Below are positions 34,851-43,941 of a stretch of 64,000 nucleotides of DNA, in pieces. Origin of the DNA: Chitinophagales bacterium (GTDB lineage Bacteria; Bacteroidota; Bacteroidia; Chitinophagales; LD1); contig JAHBTS010000004.1 in assembly GCA_019638515.1 (NCBI GenBank), positions 62,001-126,000 on the forward strand, written 5' to 3'. Numbering within the stretch: position 1 is the first letter of the stretch; every line of letters starts with the position of its first letter. The notes beneath the pieces were generated by a model, which saw nothing but the letters and a program-made list of their open reading frames with translations, was not told the DNA's origin and did not search any database. The position numbers were made by a program, and so were the translations under genes.

Positions 34851-35336
34851 CTAAATGGGCTTAAACTGCTCAAAGCCCTGTTTGCAGCTAAAGCAAAAAC
34901 GAATGGCACGGCAAAGTGTGGAACCAAATGGAGCATTTAAGGTAGTATCGGTGCTGCCACAATGCGGGCATCTAACTTTATTAAGCGCTTCTTCACTTAT
35001 GTCTCCATCAATGTGTACGGGAGGTGCAATACCGAATTTTTCGAGTTTTTGCTTGGCTTCTATGCTCATGCGGTCGCTGGTCCAGCGGGTTTCAAAATCT
35101 ACTAGAATTGCTACTTGCTCAAAGCCTGCTTGTAATACGGCTTTTTCAATATCTTTTTTCATTACGTCTATAGCCGGACAGCCTACAAAAGTAGGGGTCA
35201 TGTGCACTGTTGCAGATTGATTATTCTCGGCAATTACTTTGGTAATAATTCCCATATCTACTACTGAAAGCACCGGAATTTCAGGATCTTTTACTTGCTC
35301 TAATGCTGCGTAAATTTTTTGCGACAGTACATTCAT
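34851..35336 (-). CDS. paaD: Phenylacetyl-CoA epoxidase-associated protein PaaD
   Basis: Protein of 161 residues. An N-terminal MIP18/DUF59 domain (VKDPEIPVLSVVDMGII; PTFVGCPAIDVM) is followed by a C-terminal zinc-ribbon-like part with CPHCGS and CFSCK, as in PaaD. PaaD supports assembly of iron or iron-sulfur centres in the PaaABCE ring epoxidase. None of paaA, B, C or E is next to it: the neighbours are porZ upstream and the phasin gene downstream. It could serve an epoxidase encoded elsewhere, or have another Fe-S role. It starts 7 bp after the porZ stop, so the two are probably co-transcribed. Confidence 0.85.
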   Translation of the reverse strand: MNVLSQKIYAALEQVKDPEIPVLSVVDMGIITKVIAENNQSATVHMTPTFVGCPAIDVMKKDIEKAVLQAGFEQVAILVDFETRWTSDRMSIEAKQKLEKFGIAPPVHIDGDISEEALNKVRCPHCGSTDTTLNAPFGSTLCRAIRFCFSCKQGFEQFKPI

Positions 35337-35343
35337 GCTGTAA

Positions 35344-37614
35344 TTAGTTTGCTAATACAATCTTAGCTACACACCTTTCTTTTCCTAATTCGTTTGCGCT
35401 GTAAACGGTGTAAACTCCGGTAGCAACTCTATTGCCCGAATATGTTTTTCCGTTCCAAATCATTTGCCCTCCGTTGGCTTTTCCTTGGTGAACTAATAAT
35501 CCAGAAGCGTCTGTAATCTTCACAAAAGCATCGTCTACCAAGCCTTTAATGGCTATGGAGCCGGAATAAGAAGCTTCCACGGGATTGGGATATACAGTGG
35601 CTTTATTACAGGTTTCGCCACCCTCGATGGCATCGCCCAAATAGCTTGCCACTCCTTGCTCTGTGGCAAAAAAGACTTCGCCTGTTTGTTGGTTTACGGC
35701 TATGTCGGTAATAAAATTAGATGGTAGTGGGCTATTATCTACATTAAACCGTAGCAATTCTTGTTTGCCATCGGCAGATATAAGCCAAACGCCATTGTTG
35801 GTGCCTACCCATTTTCTATTGGCGGCATCTACTGCAAGTGCCTTTACAACTTCTGTTCCAAATAGGTAGCCATTAAAGCCATCGCGCTGCACCACAATGC
35901 GCTGGGCATCGCAACCGCCTTGGCTTAAAACGCTGCGGGCGCAGAAAAATGTTTCTATTCCTTCATCGGTACCCACCCATACGGCACCATCTTTGTCTTC
36001 AACCAAGCAGTTTACGTTGCCATTGTTTAATCCTCCGTTTCCTTTGCCGGTTCCCAATACGCGGAAGGCATCATCGGCTGTGCTTTCTAAGTTACTGCCA
36101 TCGTAATATACATTGATAATTCCGGGGCGCATGAGCATCCACTTGTAACCGTTGGATGTAATAAGGAGTTTTTTCACCAATTGCCCGGTAGAAAGATATG
36201 GCAATTTCACCCATTCTCCGGTTGCCTTTTTTACAATAATGCCAAAGTTGGTATAAGAGTTTACCATCCAAACATTGCTGTATTTATCTAAGGCTATGGC
36301 TGTAACGCGCGTAACTGCGGGGTCGCCCGAAGCTCCGGTTAAAGGTGAATTATTTTGATTGTATTGCTGAATGGTATTGGTGTTTAAATCTACCTCTGCC
36401 ATACCCTCGCGATTAGATGCCAACCAGGCTTTTTTACCATCGTTAGATACTGCTATATTCACAATGTCGGGAAAGTTTACCAGTGCCGGAGATGAATAGC
36501 CGTTTATATTTTTCCATTTTTCGTTTTCCAGCACATACATGCCCAATGTGTTGTAAGTATATCCCCAAGAACCATCGGTTCCACCACCGCTAATCCATGT
36601 AACATTGTCTTCTATGGCTACATTAAAAGAGCTGTAAGAATTAGGGCTGTTGGGGCTTATTTTTTCTCCGTTTTTAAACACACCATTGTAAACATCACCC
36701 ATCCAAACTATACCGCTTTCGTCTTTAAAATATTGAACGGGACTGCCTAAAACCGGAGCTATTATTTGCTGAGTTCCGGCTGCATTTATATGAAGCACAT
36801 TGCCTTCTCCGGTGATTTTGTTGTTACACATCACATACAAATCGCTGCCTCGGCTATCAATTGTCAATATATGCAATGCAGTATCAAAAAAAGTTTTTTT
36901 CCATTTACTGCCATCGAAACTAAAAAGCGTATCGCTGCATACACCATAGAATTTACCTGCGGCAAACTCGGTAAATACAAACTTCCTTTCGGGTAGCGAA
37001 TCTTGTTGTGTGTAGGTGGTCCAGCTATTAAAGTTTTGAAGATTGGCGGCACTGAGCGAAGCACTTTTCATACCTTGTTCTGTAGCAGCAAAAATTTTGT
37101 TGTTGCCTATAGCCACATCGTACACAATTACGTTTTCTCCATTTTTTCCAACAATATAGGTTTCGGCTATTTCCTTTTTTGCTTGATTAACGGCAAGGAT
37201 GCCCACATCGGTTGCGAAGTAAATGCGCTGTCCTGCATTGCAAATGGCGTTGATATTTTTGGTTCCTGCAATTACCTTGTTTTTAAGGTCGGGAAGGTTG
37301 TACACATCTGTAGCGTTTACCAGTAAGTCTATATTACTATTGTTGTATGCAATGGCAAGGGTGGCGGTAGTTGGATTATAGTCTATACACTTTATTCCCA
37401 CATCGCTTAATGCTGTTTGCTTGTCGTAAAAAATAATTACTCCCGATGCTTTTTCGTAGCTATACAGCGATTGTGTACTGCTTACAAAAACTTGGTCTCC
37501 GGCATCTTCTAAACCGGTAACATCTTTATATGGAAAATGAAGCCTCCATGTACCCAACGGTTGGGCTGTGGCTGATATGGAAAGCAATAGAAATAGAAGT
37601 GGAAAAAATTGCAT
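35344..37614 (-). CDS. porZ: Type IX secretion protein PorZ
   Basis: Cell-surface T9SS component of 756 residues that works with the sortase PorU in attaching A-LPS to cargo. A signal peptide (to about 18) is followed by LGTWRLHFPYKDVTGLEDAGD, here in parts LGTWRLHFPYKDV and EDAGDQVFV, the typical PorZ opening. Two beta-propellers of regulator-propeller repeats follow (e.g. VWVGTDEGIETF, KWVGTNNGVWLIS, EVFFATEQGVASY). The C-terminal 85 residues form a type A sorting-like domain (ATVYPNPVEASYSG). It shares a transcription unit with paaD. An unspecified propeller protein with a T9SS tail is the alternative. Confidence 0.82.
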   Translation of the reverse strand: MQFFPLLFLLLSISATAQPLGTWRLHFPYKDVTGLEDAGDQVFVSSTQSLYSYEKASGVIIFYDKQTALSDVGIKCIDYNPTTATLAIAYNNSNIDLLVNATDVYNLPDLKNKVIAGTKNINAICNAGQRIYFATDVGILAVNQAKKEIAETYIVGKNGENVIVYDVAIGNNKIFAATEQGMKSASLSAANLQNFNSWTTYTQQDSLPERKFVFTEFAAGKFYGVCSDTLFSFDGSKWKKTFFDTALHILTIDSRGSDLYVMCNNKITGEGNVLHINAAGTQQIIAPVLGSPVQYFKDESGIVWMGDVYNGVFKNGEKISPNSPNSYSSFNVAIEDNVTWISGGGTDGSWGYTYNTLGMYVLENEKWKNINGYSSPALVNFPDIVNIAVSNDGKKAWLASNREGMAEVDLNTNTIQQYNQNNSPLTGASGDPAVTRVTAIALDKYSNVWMVNSYTNFGIIVKKATGEWVKLPYLSTGQLVKKLLITSNGYKWMLMRPGIINVYYDGSNLESTADDAFRVLGTGKGNGGLNNGNVNCLVEDKDGAVWVGTDEGIETFFCARSVLSQGGCDAQRIVVQRDGFNGYLFGTEVVKALAVDAANRKWVGTNNGVWLISADGKQELLRFNVDNSPLPSNFITDIAVNQQTGEVFFATEQGVASYLGDAIEGGETCNKATVYPNPVEASYSGSIAIKGLVDDAFVKITDASGLLVHQGKANGGQMIWNGKTYSGNRVATGVYTVYSANELGKERCVAKIVLAN

Positions 37615-37671
37615 TGCTCAAAAGTAGAAATTAGACGGTTGAAACGAAGCAATAGTAGAAATGTTGTTGCC

Positions 37672-37710
37672 TTAAAAAACAAAAGGCCTGCAATGCGCAA
37701 GCCTTTTGTT
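37672..37710 (-). terminator. Terminator downstream of the hibernation factor gene
   Basis: AAAAGGC (37681-37687) pairs with GCCTTTT (37701-37707), with extra pairs in the loop and a T-run on the minus strand after it. It separates the hpf-like gene from porZ. Confidence 0.75.
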
Positions 37711-37748
37711 GATTTTCTTTGAGGGAGATTACTGTGTTTTAATTTGCA

Positions 37749-38054
37749 TTAGTTGCTTTTTTCTATGAGTTTGTGTTTGTGTTTTTTTAATTGACGAGAA
37801 ATAGTATCTACTGCTATATCGGTGCTTTCTTCAAACGTTTTAGAAATTTCGCTTACAAAAAGGGTTTTGCCCGGTACCATCAGTTTTATTTCTACTATTT
37901 TATCTTTTATGTTTTGCTTGGTTCCAAGTTTTAAAAACACTTCTGCTTCAATAATTTTATCGAAAAACACTTCTAGTTTTTCTAGTTTTTTGGTGATAAA
38001 ATCAACCAGTTGGTTTGAAGCATCAAAATGTACAGGATTAATTACTACGTTCAT
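37749..38054 (-). CDS. Ribosome hibernation-promoting factor, short form (HPF/YfiA family)
   Basis: Protein of 101 residues with the beta-alpha-beta-beta-beta-alpha RaiA/HPF fold: MNVVINPVHFDAS, then VDFITKKLEKLEVFFD, strands EVFLKLG and VEIKLMVPG, then a final helix (DIAVDTISRQLKKHKHKL) with basic residues. It binds the 30S subunit in stationary phase and inactivates or pairs ribosomes. It is the short type, without the dimerising C-terminal domain of long HPF. A short reading frame with a strong ribosome binding site lies just upstream (38061-38096). Confidence 0.9.
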   Translation of the reverse strand: MNVVINPVHFDASNQLVDFITKKLEKLEVFFDKIIEAEVFLKLGTKQNIKDKIVEIKLMVPGKTLFVSEISKTFEESTDIAVDTISRQLKKHKHKLIEKSN

Positions 38055-38060
38055 GATAAA

Positions 38061-38096
38061 CTAAGGATTTAATTGATGAAATAATTTGTTTGCCAT
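38061..38096 (-). CDS. Possible 11-residue leader peptide before the hibernation factor gene
   Basis: On the minus strand ATG 38096 opens MANKLFHQLNP and stops at 38061, 6 bp before the start of the hibernation factor gene. It is preceded by AAGGAGGGAGA, a near-perfect Shine-Dalgarno site at ideal spacing, unusual in a phylum that rarely uses one. It could be a coupling or regulatory leader, or a chance frame; a true function is unproven. Confidence 0.35.
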   Translation of the reverse strand: MANKLFHQLNP

Positions 38097-38273
38097 TCTC
38101 CCTCCTTGTTACAGTTTTAAATGTATATGTTACAATTGAGTGTTACAACAGATTAACGAAAATTTTATGGAAATGTTTCGCATACCTGTACTACTTTCTA
38201 AACGTTCTACGCTGTAAATTATTTTGTGGCAAACAAAGTCCTTAGCTGCATCTGTAACATAAAGCACACAGCT

Positions 38274-40106
38274 TTATTTAGCTATTGCCAGTTTAATGGT
38301 TTGCTGCGTATAGTTGGTGCTTACACGCAAGAAATATGTTCCATTTTCAAACGCTGTGGTTGCAAACCTAAAGGCAAACTCGCCCGCATCTGCCACTCCA
38401 GAATACAATTGTTGTACCTTCTTTCCGGCAATATCAAATAATGCAATTTCTATATCAGTTTGTTGTGAAACATTGTAACCCACTACAGCTTCGTTGGTTG
38501 CAGGGTTAGGCTTTACTTTTAGTTGCAATTGCGCTGGTGCAAATTCCTGAACAGCATTGGCTGAGCAAACTACATCGTAATTGGTATAAACAGGATTCCA
38601 GTTGCACCAGCCCGCAGTCCAATTATCGGCAGTAGTTTGTGTACCGCTAAATGCACCTATAAAATTGGTAGGCTCAAAAAACGGGTGTTGCAATTTGCTG
38701 CTTTGTGCAGGAATGAGTACCGGAGCATTATAGTTGCTATAACCATTGCTGGTATCGGTATTTATGGGATTATTGGGGTTAAACGGGTATTGATTATTAT
38801 GGCAAATAGGTGAAGTAGCATTGGGCACAAAATTGGGGCTGCTTAAATTAAATGGAGCAGGAATACCCAAATCGGAAGTGGCATTTGCATAAGTGGCATT
38901 TTTATTTTCGGGCGAAAGAAACCAGTTCCACGGACCGCTCCATGGTGCAAACGAATAAACGCTAGTATCGCCAGAGGTGGTGGTAGGTGTTAAGTTTCTT
39001 GCTCCGTTGTACACAAAGAAAACGTCTTTTTTTCCTGCCGTAGTAGGCGTTCCGGCAATGGCAACACCTTTAAATTGCGAAATGCCGCTTGCTAAATTAG
39101 CTATGGTAGAGCCATAGGTTCCCGATAGCGACTCGTCTATTAAAATGCCTGCAGGATAGCCCATTAAAACAGAGTTTAATAAACTTAGTGCACTACCTCT
39201 TCTGGTATGTACTGCAGCGGTGTGTTGTGGATCGAAGGTGGTGGCTGTTGGGCTTTCTATTGGACCGGCAGCGGTATAGTTTGCAAATACACACTTGGTA
39301 ATTTTAGACGTATCTCCATTTAAGCCCGAAACAGTTCCATTTTGGTAACTATCGCTTTCAATAAATTTTGAACCGGATTGGTCGGCAGCAAATGGATCGC
39401 GCAAACTCATGCCAAATTGGTTTAGTCCGGTGTATCCGTTATCTACATCAAAATCATCGTCCCAACTGCGGTAAGCAACTAAGTATTTAGAGTTCACGGT
39501 GCCTCCAAACCATTCGTAAGAATCGTCTCCGCAGTACGAAACTTGAATATGGTCTAAACGAGTGCTGTCGCCTACTGCACCAAGTGTAAGCCCGTTGATT
39601 TCATTGTTGGGAGAAAATGCAATACCGGGAAATTCAATTCTTACATAACTTAAATGTCCTGAGTTATCGTGTGGATCGTTGCCTCCGTACAAAGAGCGCA
39701 AACCGCCTTCTACTTGAGCTTCGCCACCATTCCAATTGATGGGTGCTTTTCCGCATAAAATAATACCGCCCCAATCGCCATACGTACGCTGGCCAATCGG
39801 TTGGTTAGATGTAAACACTATCGGTTGGCTTGGTGTGCCAACAGCCATCAATTTAGAACCTCTTTCGATAATTAAAGTGCCTTTGGTGCTTTTATCGCCC
39901 TTAATTATTACACCCGGATCTATAGTTAGTGTGGCATTGTTGGTTACATATACATATCCTTTCAGTAGATATTGCTGGCTGCAAGTCCAGTGTGTGTTGG
40001 TTGTAATACTGTCTTTAACTTCTACTACAGCTACTTGTGCCACCACTGTTTTACAAACAGTTAGCAGTGCGAGCAATGCAAACATTGTTGTGCTAAATTT
40101 TTTCAT
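38274..40106 (-). CDS. Secreted beta-helix-like protein with T9SS type A sorting tail
   Basis: Protein of 610 residues with a signal peptide (MKKFSTTMFALLALLTVCKTVVAQ). The N-terminal part has the stacked pattern typical of right-handed parallel beta-helices (YVTNNATLTIDPGVIIKGD, LIIERGSKLMAVGT, PIVFTSNQPIGQ). The middle contains DWGGIILCGKAPIN and SYEWFGGTVNSKY, a Bacteroidota family often found beside a TonB receptor. The last 85 residues are a type A sorting domain (LKVKPNPATNEAVVGYNV, ending with GTYFLRVSTNYTQQ and TIKLAIAK). It is 180 bp downstream of the receptor gene. It is likely a surface partner protein; the ligand is unknown. Confidence 0.82.
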   Translation of the reverse strand: MKKFSTTMFALLALLTVCKTVVAQVAVVEVKDSITTNTHWTCSQQYLLKGYVYVTNNATLTIDPGVIIKGDKSTKGTLIIERGSKLMAVGTPSQPIVFTSNQPIGQRTYGDWGGIILCGKAPINWNGGEAQVEGGLRSLYGGNDPHDNSGHLSYVRIEFPGIAFSPNNEINGLTLGAVGDSTRLDHIQVSYCGDDSYEWFGGTVNSKYLVAYRSWDDDFDVDNGYTGLNQFGMSLRDPFAADQSGSKFIESDSYQNGTVSGLNGDTSKITKCVFANYTAAGPIESPTATTFDPQHTAAVHTRRGSALSLLNSVLMGYPAGILIDESLSGTYGSTIANLASGISQFKGVAIAGTPTTAGKKDVFFVYNGARNLTPTTTSGDTSVYSFAPWSGPWNWFLSPENKNATYANATSDLGIPAPFNLSSPNFVPNATSPICHNNQYPFNPNNPINTDTSNGYSNYNAPVLIPAQSSKLQHPFFEPTNFIGAFSGTQTTADNWTAGWCNWNPVYTNYDVVCSANAVQEFAPAQLQLKVKPNPATNEAVVGYNVSQQTDIEIALFDIAGKKVQQLYSGVADAGEFAFRFATTAFENGTYFLRVSTNYTQQTIKLAIAK

Positions 40107-40218
40107 GTAATACCTTTTTATGTTTAAAATTTTCGCTGCAAAGGTGCCGTGGCTGTATTATGAATTTCTTACCTAAAAATTGCCTTTTTATTATTTTATA
40201 TTCATAGAGCATTTATTT

Positions 40219-40263
40219 TAAAAACAAAAAAGCCACTGCCGCAATCGTAGAGCAGCAGTAGCT
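40219..40263 (-). terminator. Probable terminator or attenuator after the TonB receptor gene
   Basis: Imperfect stem AGCCACTGCCGC (40231-40242) with GCAGCAGTAGCT (40252-40263), followed on the minus strand by a T-rich run. It lies between the receptor and the beta-helix gene and could reduce expression of the second gene relative to the first. Confidence 0.55.
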
Positions 40264-40286
40264 TACAGCCTTGTAACTCTAAAAAA

Positions 40287-43082
40287 CTACAACTTAAATT
40301 TCACACCCAAAGAGTAGTATCTGCCGTTTTTATAGTGCATGATTTCGCGATCTGCACTATTGCTTTCAAACTTATTGTTGCGATCTATATCCAGCACCAA
40401 TCGGTTGGCTTGGTTAATTAAATCTTGTATTGAAAATGTAACTGTTAATCGCTTAAAGAATGTTTTTGAAACAGAAAAATCAAGCGTATGTTTTTCCATT
40501 TCGCCAATACTACCATAGGCTATGTTGCCAATAGCATATACACGTGCACCATACACATTATACAACAGCGAAGCCTGCAAGCCAAGCGAATCGTGCTGAA
40601 AGTAAAGGCCTGCATTTACAATATATGGAGATTGACCTTGCAATTTTGTGGTGCTAACCAAGTTGGTGAGGTTTGGAAGCGTTACGTGTGAGTTAATATA
40701 TGCCGCATTAAACACCAGCGAGAAATGGTTCATTATGCCACGCGGCAAATTGGGTGTAATAAAACCCAGATTCTTCCGCACATCTAATTCTGCGCCATAA
40801 ACAATGGCCTTGGTACCATTTATGAATGTAAACCCTTTGCTATCGCTGCCTCCTGTAGGAGTAATTACTTGCTGGATAGGATCTTTAAAATGCTTAAAGA
40901 AAGCTCCAACATGTATCATGTCGCCATGTTCGGGATACCACTCAAAACGCACATCTGCATTGTGAATTTGGGCAACCTTCAACACTTCGCCTTTGGGATA
41001 AAACACTGTTGGAAACAACGAACCATAATTACCTGCATTAAACTCAAAATCGTAAAAGAAAAATGGACTCCACTCTCTAAACTCCGGGCGGTTTACGGTT
41101 TTGCCATACACAAAACGCAACAACATATTTTTGTGTACATTGATACTAAGGTTTGCCGATGGCAGTACAAAATGAGTTACCACTGCAAGTCCAATACTAT
41201 CTAGGTTTAGGAAAGATTGCAGCGATTGTTTATTGTATTCATAACGCAAACCTGTTATCAATTTTACCCTGCTTCCAATAGGTAAATTGGCACAAACATA
41301 GCTTGCCGTTTGCAGATTTTGAGCTTTATACCTATCGCTCTTTCCTGTAATTTCATCTAACTTAAATTTAGTGCTTTCGCCTGTGTTGGCCGGGCTAAAA
41401 ATAGTATCGAGCGGCAGGCGTGTAAGATAAAAAGCATCGGCTCCCGGTTGAATGGTATAACCCAAAATACGTGTGCTGAAGGTTCGCCATTTGTATTCCA
41501 CATAATTGCCAACACTAAGGTGAAAAGTATAGTCATTTACATTGATTTCGTTGCGCAAGGTTTGGTTAAACGAAAATGAATTTTCGCGCAATTCAGAAAA
41601 GAATCTTCCCCCGCCATTTACCGGATCTACCACGTTGGCAATTGGTGCTTTCCACAAACTATCGGGAGTCATGGAATAGCGTATTCTTTTAAAATCCGGC
41701 TCTTTTTTGCTGCTAAAACTATAGCTGCCGCTCCACTCGTATTGTGTTTTGTGTTCTCTAAACTTGTGGCTGCCCATAAGCTGTCCGGTAACTATTGTTC
41801 TTGCTTGGTAGTATTCGGCAAAAAATCTATCGTTTATACCATTAATGAAATTTCCACGCATGGTATTTTGCTCTCTCCCCGTTTGGTTTAGCAACAGTTT
41901 TATATCTATTTGATGGTTTTTAAATCGCAGTGCCATATTCTGCATTACACCCACATTTACCTGTTTGGTGCTCACGGTATCTGTTGGAGCAGAAATTTGG
42001 GTGGCCGAGTCGTAATCGGCTCTATTGATATTGAACCTGCTGGCAGTAATACTGTATGTAATTGCTGTGGTACTTCCCAGAGTAACTCCCTTTTTGCGCA
42101 ACACTCCCTGCAATGCAATATTGGCGCGCATATCGGGCATGGCTTTAACCGGACTTAGCGCCCAGTTGTTTTTAAACGATTTGGTAATGGCTGTAATATT
42201 TTCGCTGTTTTTTGAAATATATTCCGGTATGCCACTCGGCATGGCTCTATAGCCATTGTCGAAACCAAGCAATTCTGTTTTGCTGCCTTGTGTTGTATAT
42301 ATAGGTTTAAAGGTTGAGCCTTCGCGAAAAGAAACTGAATAGCCTGCGCTTACAGAATTTTTTTCAGGAATACTCTGGGTATAAATTTTAACCATTCCTC
42401 CGGCAAAATCGCCCGGCAACTCCGGTGAAGGTGTTTTGTGCACCATTATTCTTTCCAACATACCTGCCGGAATAATATCGAAAGAAAAAGCACGCCTATC
42501 GGTTTCGGAGCTGGGAGCCGCAGCATCGTTTATCCACACACAATTGTATCGCTCCTTTAATCCTCTAATATTTACAAACCGCCCTTCTTGAATAGAAACC
42601 CCGGGAATGCGCTTTACCACTTCTGCAGCATTGCGATCTTGCCCCTTGCTAATTTGCGCTGCCGAAATACCACTTACTATTCCTGTTTCCTTTCGCATGG
42701 CTGCTACCACTGCACTTTCTGTGGCTCTTGTTTTGGTGGCAACAATATCTACTTCTTTTATTTGTGTTGCTGCCTCTTCTAATTGAGCATGTATGGTTGT
42801 TGTTTGCCCATTTTTAATTTCAACCTGTTTTATTGCTTTGGTTGCATATCCAATATAAGTAACCATAACCGTATGTTTACCTATGGAAATTCCTTCTATT
42901 TTATAGCTACCATCTATCCCGCTTACCGCTCCTAAGGTGGTGTTTTCTATTTTAACTACTACACCAATAAGCGGCTCATTTGTTTTGCTGTCTGTAATAA
43001 CTCCAGAGAGCACCCCCTGCGAAAACACGTTTACCACCCAAACTTTACAAAAAATAAATGCCAGCCAGAAGCATTTTTGCAT
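40287..43082 (-). CDS. TonB-dependent outer-membrane receptor
   Basis: Protein of 931 residues. Signal peptide (MQKCFWLAFIFCKVWVVNVFSQ), then a carboxypeptidase-regulatory-like domain (GVITDSKTNEPLIGVVVKIE, here as VITDSKTNEPLIG; to about 105). The plug follows (about 130-240, with VKRIPGVSIQEGRFVNIRGL split as RIPGVSIQEG and VNIRGLKERYN), and then a barrel to the C-terminus (GVKFKL). The RGLKERYN plug is seen in receptors encoded with beta-helix proteins like the one downstream. It probably takes up a specific nutrient using TonB-ExbBD energy. The substrate is not identifiable, and no SusD partner is adjacent. Confidence 0.93.
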   Translation of the reverse strand: MQKCFWLAFIFCKVWVVNVFSQGVLSGVITDSKTNEPLIGVVVKIENTTLGAVSGIDGSYKIEGISIGKHTVMVTYIGYATKAIKQVEIKNGQTTTIHAQLEEAATQIKEVDIVATKTRATESAVVAAMRKETGIVSGISAAQISKGQDRNAAEVVKRIPGVSIQEGRFVNIRGLKERYNCVWINDAAAPSSETDRRAFSFDIIPAGMLERIMVHKTPSPELPGDFAGGMVKIYTQSIPEKNSVSAGYSVSFREGSTFKPIYTTQGSKTELLGFDNGYRAMPSGIPEYISKNSENITAITKSFKNNWALSPVKAMPDMRANIALQGVLRKKGVTLGSTTAITYSITASRFNINRADYDSATQISAPTDTVSTKQVNVGVMQNMALRFKNHQIDIKLLLNQTGREQNTMRGNFINGINDRFFAEYYQARTIVTGQLMGSHKFREHKTQYEWSGSYSFSSKKEPDFKRIRYSMTPDSLWKAPIANVVDPVNGGGRFFSELRENSFSFNQTLRNEINVNDYTFHLSVGNYVEYKWRTFSTRILGYTIQPGADAFYLTRLPLDTIFSPANTGESTKFKLDEITGKSDRYKAQNLQTASYVCANLPIGSRVKLITGLRYEYNKQSLQSFLNLDSIGLAVVTHFVLPSANLSINVHKNMLLRFVYGKTVNRPEFREWSPFFFYDFEFNAGNYGSLFPTVFYPKGEVLKVAQIHNADVRFEWYPEHGDMIHVGAFFKHFKDPIQQVITPTGGSDSKGFTFINGTKAIVYGAELDVRKNLGFITPNLPRGIMNHFSLVFNAAYINSHVTLPNLTNLVSTTKLQGQSPYIVNAGLYFQHDSLGLQASLLYNVYGARVYAIGNIAYGSIGEMEKHTLDFSVSKTFFKRLTVTFSIQDLINQANRLVLDIDRNNKFESNSADREIMHYKNGRYYSLGVKFKL

Positions 43083-43238
43083 ACTATTAAAATTTGAGCG
43101 GCAAAAATCTGTGTGGGCTGTGTTCTAATTGTTTTGTTACAATTAACTGAATGTTATGAATTAGGTTGGTGTCTTTTCCTAAAAAATAACCAACAAGAGA
43201 ATTTTTTCTCTCTTTTGAAAAAGAATAATCGCCTATTT

Positions 43239-43269
43239 TTTGTATTTCAAAAGCAGAACATTACATTTG
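43239..43269 (+). promoter_or_regulatory. Promoter of the tRNA-tuf operon
   Basis: TTTG (43239-43242), 19-bp spacer, TACATTTG (43262-43269): a full match to the Bacteroidota consensus. It lies about 75 bp before the first tRNA. Confidence 0.8.
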
Positions 43270-43344
43270 CGCCTCGTTTTTTGAAAACAAGTGTGGATAA
43301 GTGTGTTTTGCCACTTTATCTATATTAACCGAAAATAATCAAAA

Positions 43345-43417
43345 GCCAGCGTAGCTCAGTTGGTAGAGCTACTGATTTGTAATCAGTAGGTCGGGGGTTC
43401 GAATCCCTCCGCTGGCT
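43345..43417 (+). tRNA. tRNA-Thr (anticodon TGT)
   Basis: 73 bases; acceptor GCCAGCG/CGCTGGC, D arm AGCTCAGTTGGTAGAG, anticodon stem-loop CTGATTTGTAATCAG with TGT, T arm GGGGGTTCGAATCCCTC. First of four tRNA genes before tuf. Confidence 0.96.
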
Positions 43418-43521
43418 CTATCGTTTTCTTTAAAGTTTTTTCTTTGAGGATTAGATTGAACTTGTTTTCGGATAATTCTTGAAAAAATATTTCTTTCAGC
43501 GAAAGCACAGAAAGAAAGGCC

Positions 43522-43604
43522 GGGGGAATAGCCAAGTGGCCAACGGCAACAGACTGTAAATCTGTCCTCTTCGGAGTTCGGTGGTTCGAATCCATCTTCC
43601 CCCA
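43522..43604 (+). tRNA. tRNA-Tyr (anticodon GTA)
   Basis: 83 bases with a long variable arm, as expected for a type II tRNA; acceptor GGGGGAA/TTCCCCC, anticodon loop CTGTAAA with GTA, T arm GGTGGTTCGAATCCATC. Confidence 0.95.
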
Positions 43605-43702
43605 CAATAAATAACGTTCTTTAAAAAAGAATTTTGAAAGATTGCTTAAACAAGGCAGCAACTTTATATGGTTTGCTACCGCTAAGGTTTTCTTTTAAAA
43701 AT

Positions 43703-43778
43703 GCGGGAGTAGCTCAGTTGGTAGAGCGACAGCCTTCCAAGCTGTAGGTCGCGGGTTCGAGCCTCGTCTCCCGCTCCA
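43703..43778 (+). tRNA. tRNA-Gly (anticodon TCC)
   Basis: 73 bases plus an encoded CCA (43776-43778); acceptor GCGGGAG/CTCCCGC, anticodon loop CTTCCAA with TCC, T arm CGGGTTCGAGCC. It is the only tRNA here with CCA in the DNA. Confidence 0.95.
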
Positions 43779-43810
43779 TAAAAGGAGTTTTGTGGAAAAT
43801 TCCTTAACAA

Positions 43811-43882
<72 letters not shown>

Positions 43883-43941
43883 CAAGTAAGTTTAAAACAA
43901 ACAACTATAAACAATTACATCAACCATTAAAAAAAGAAAAA

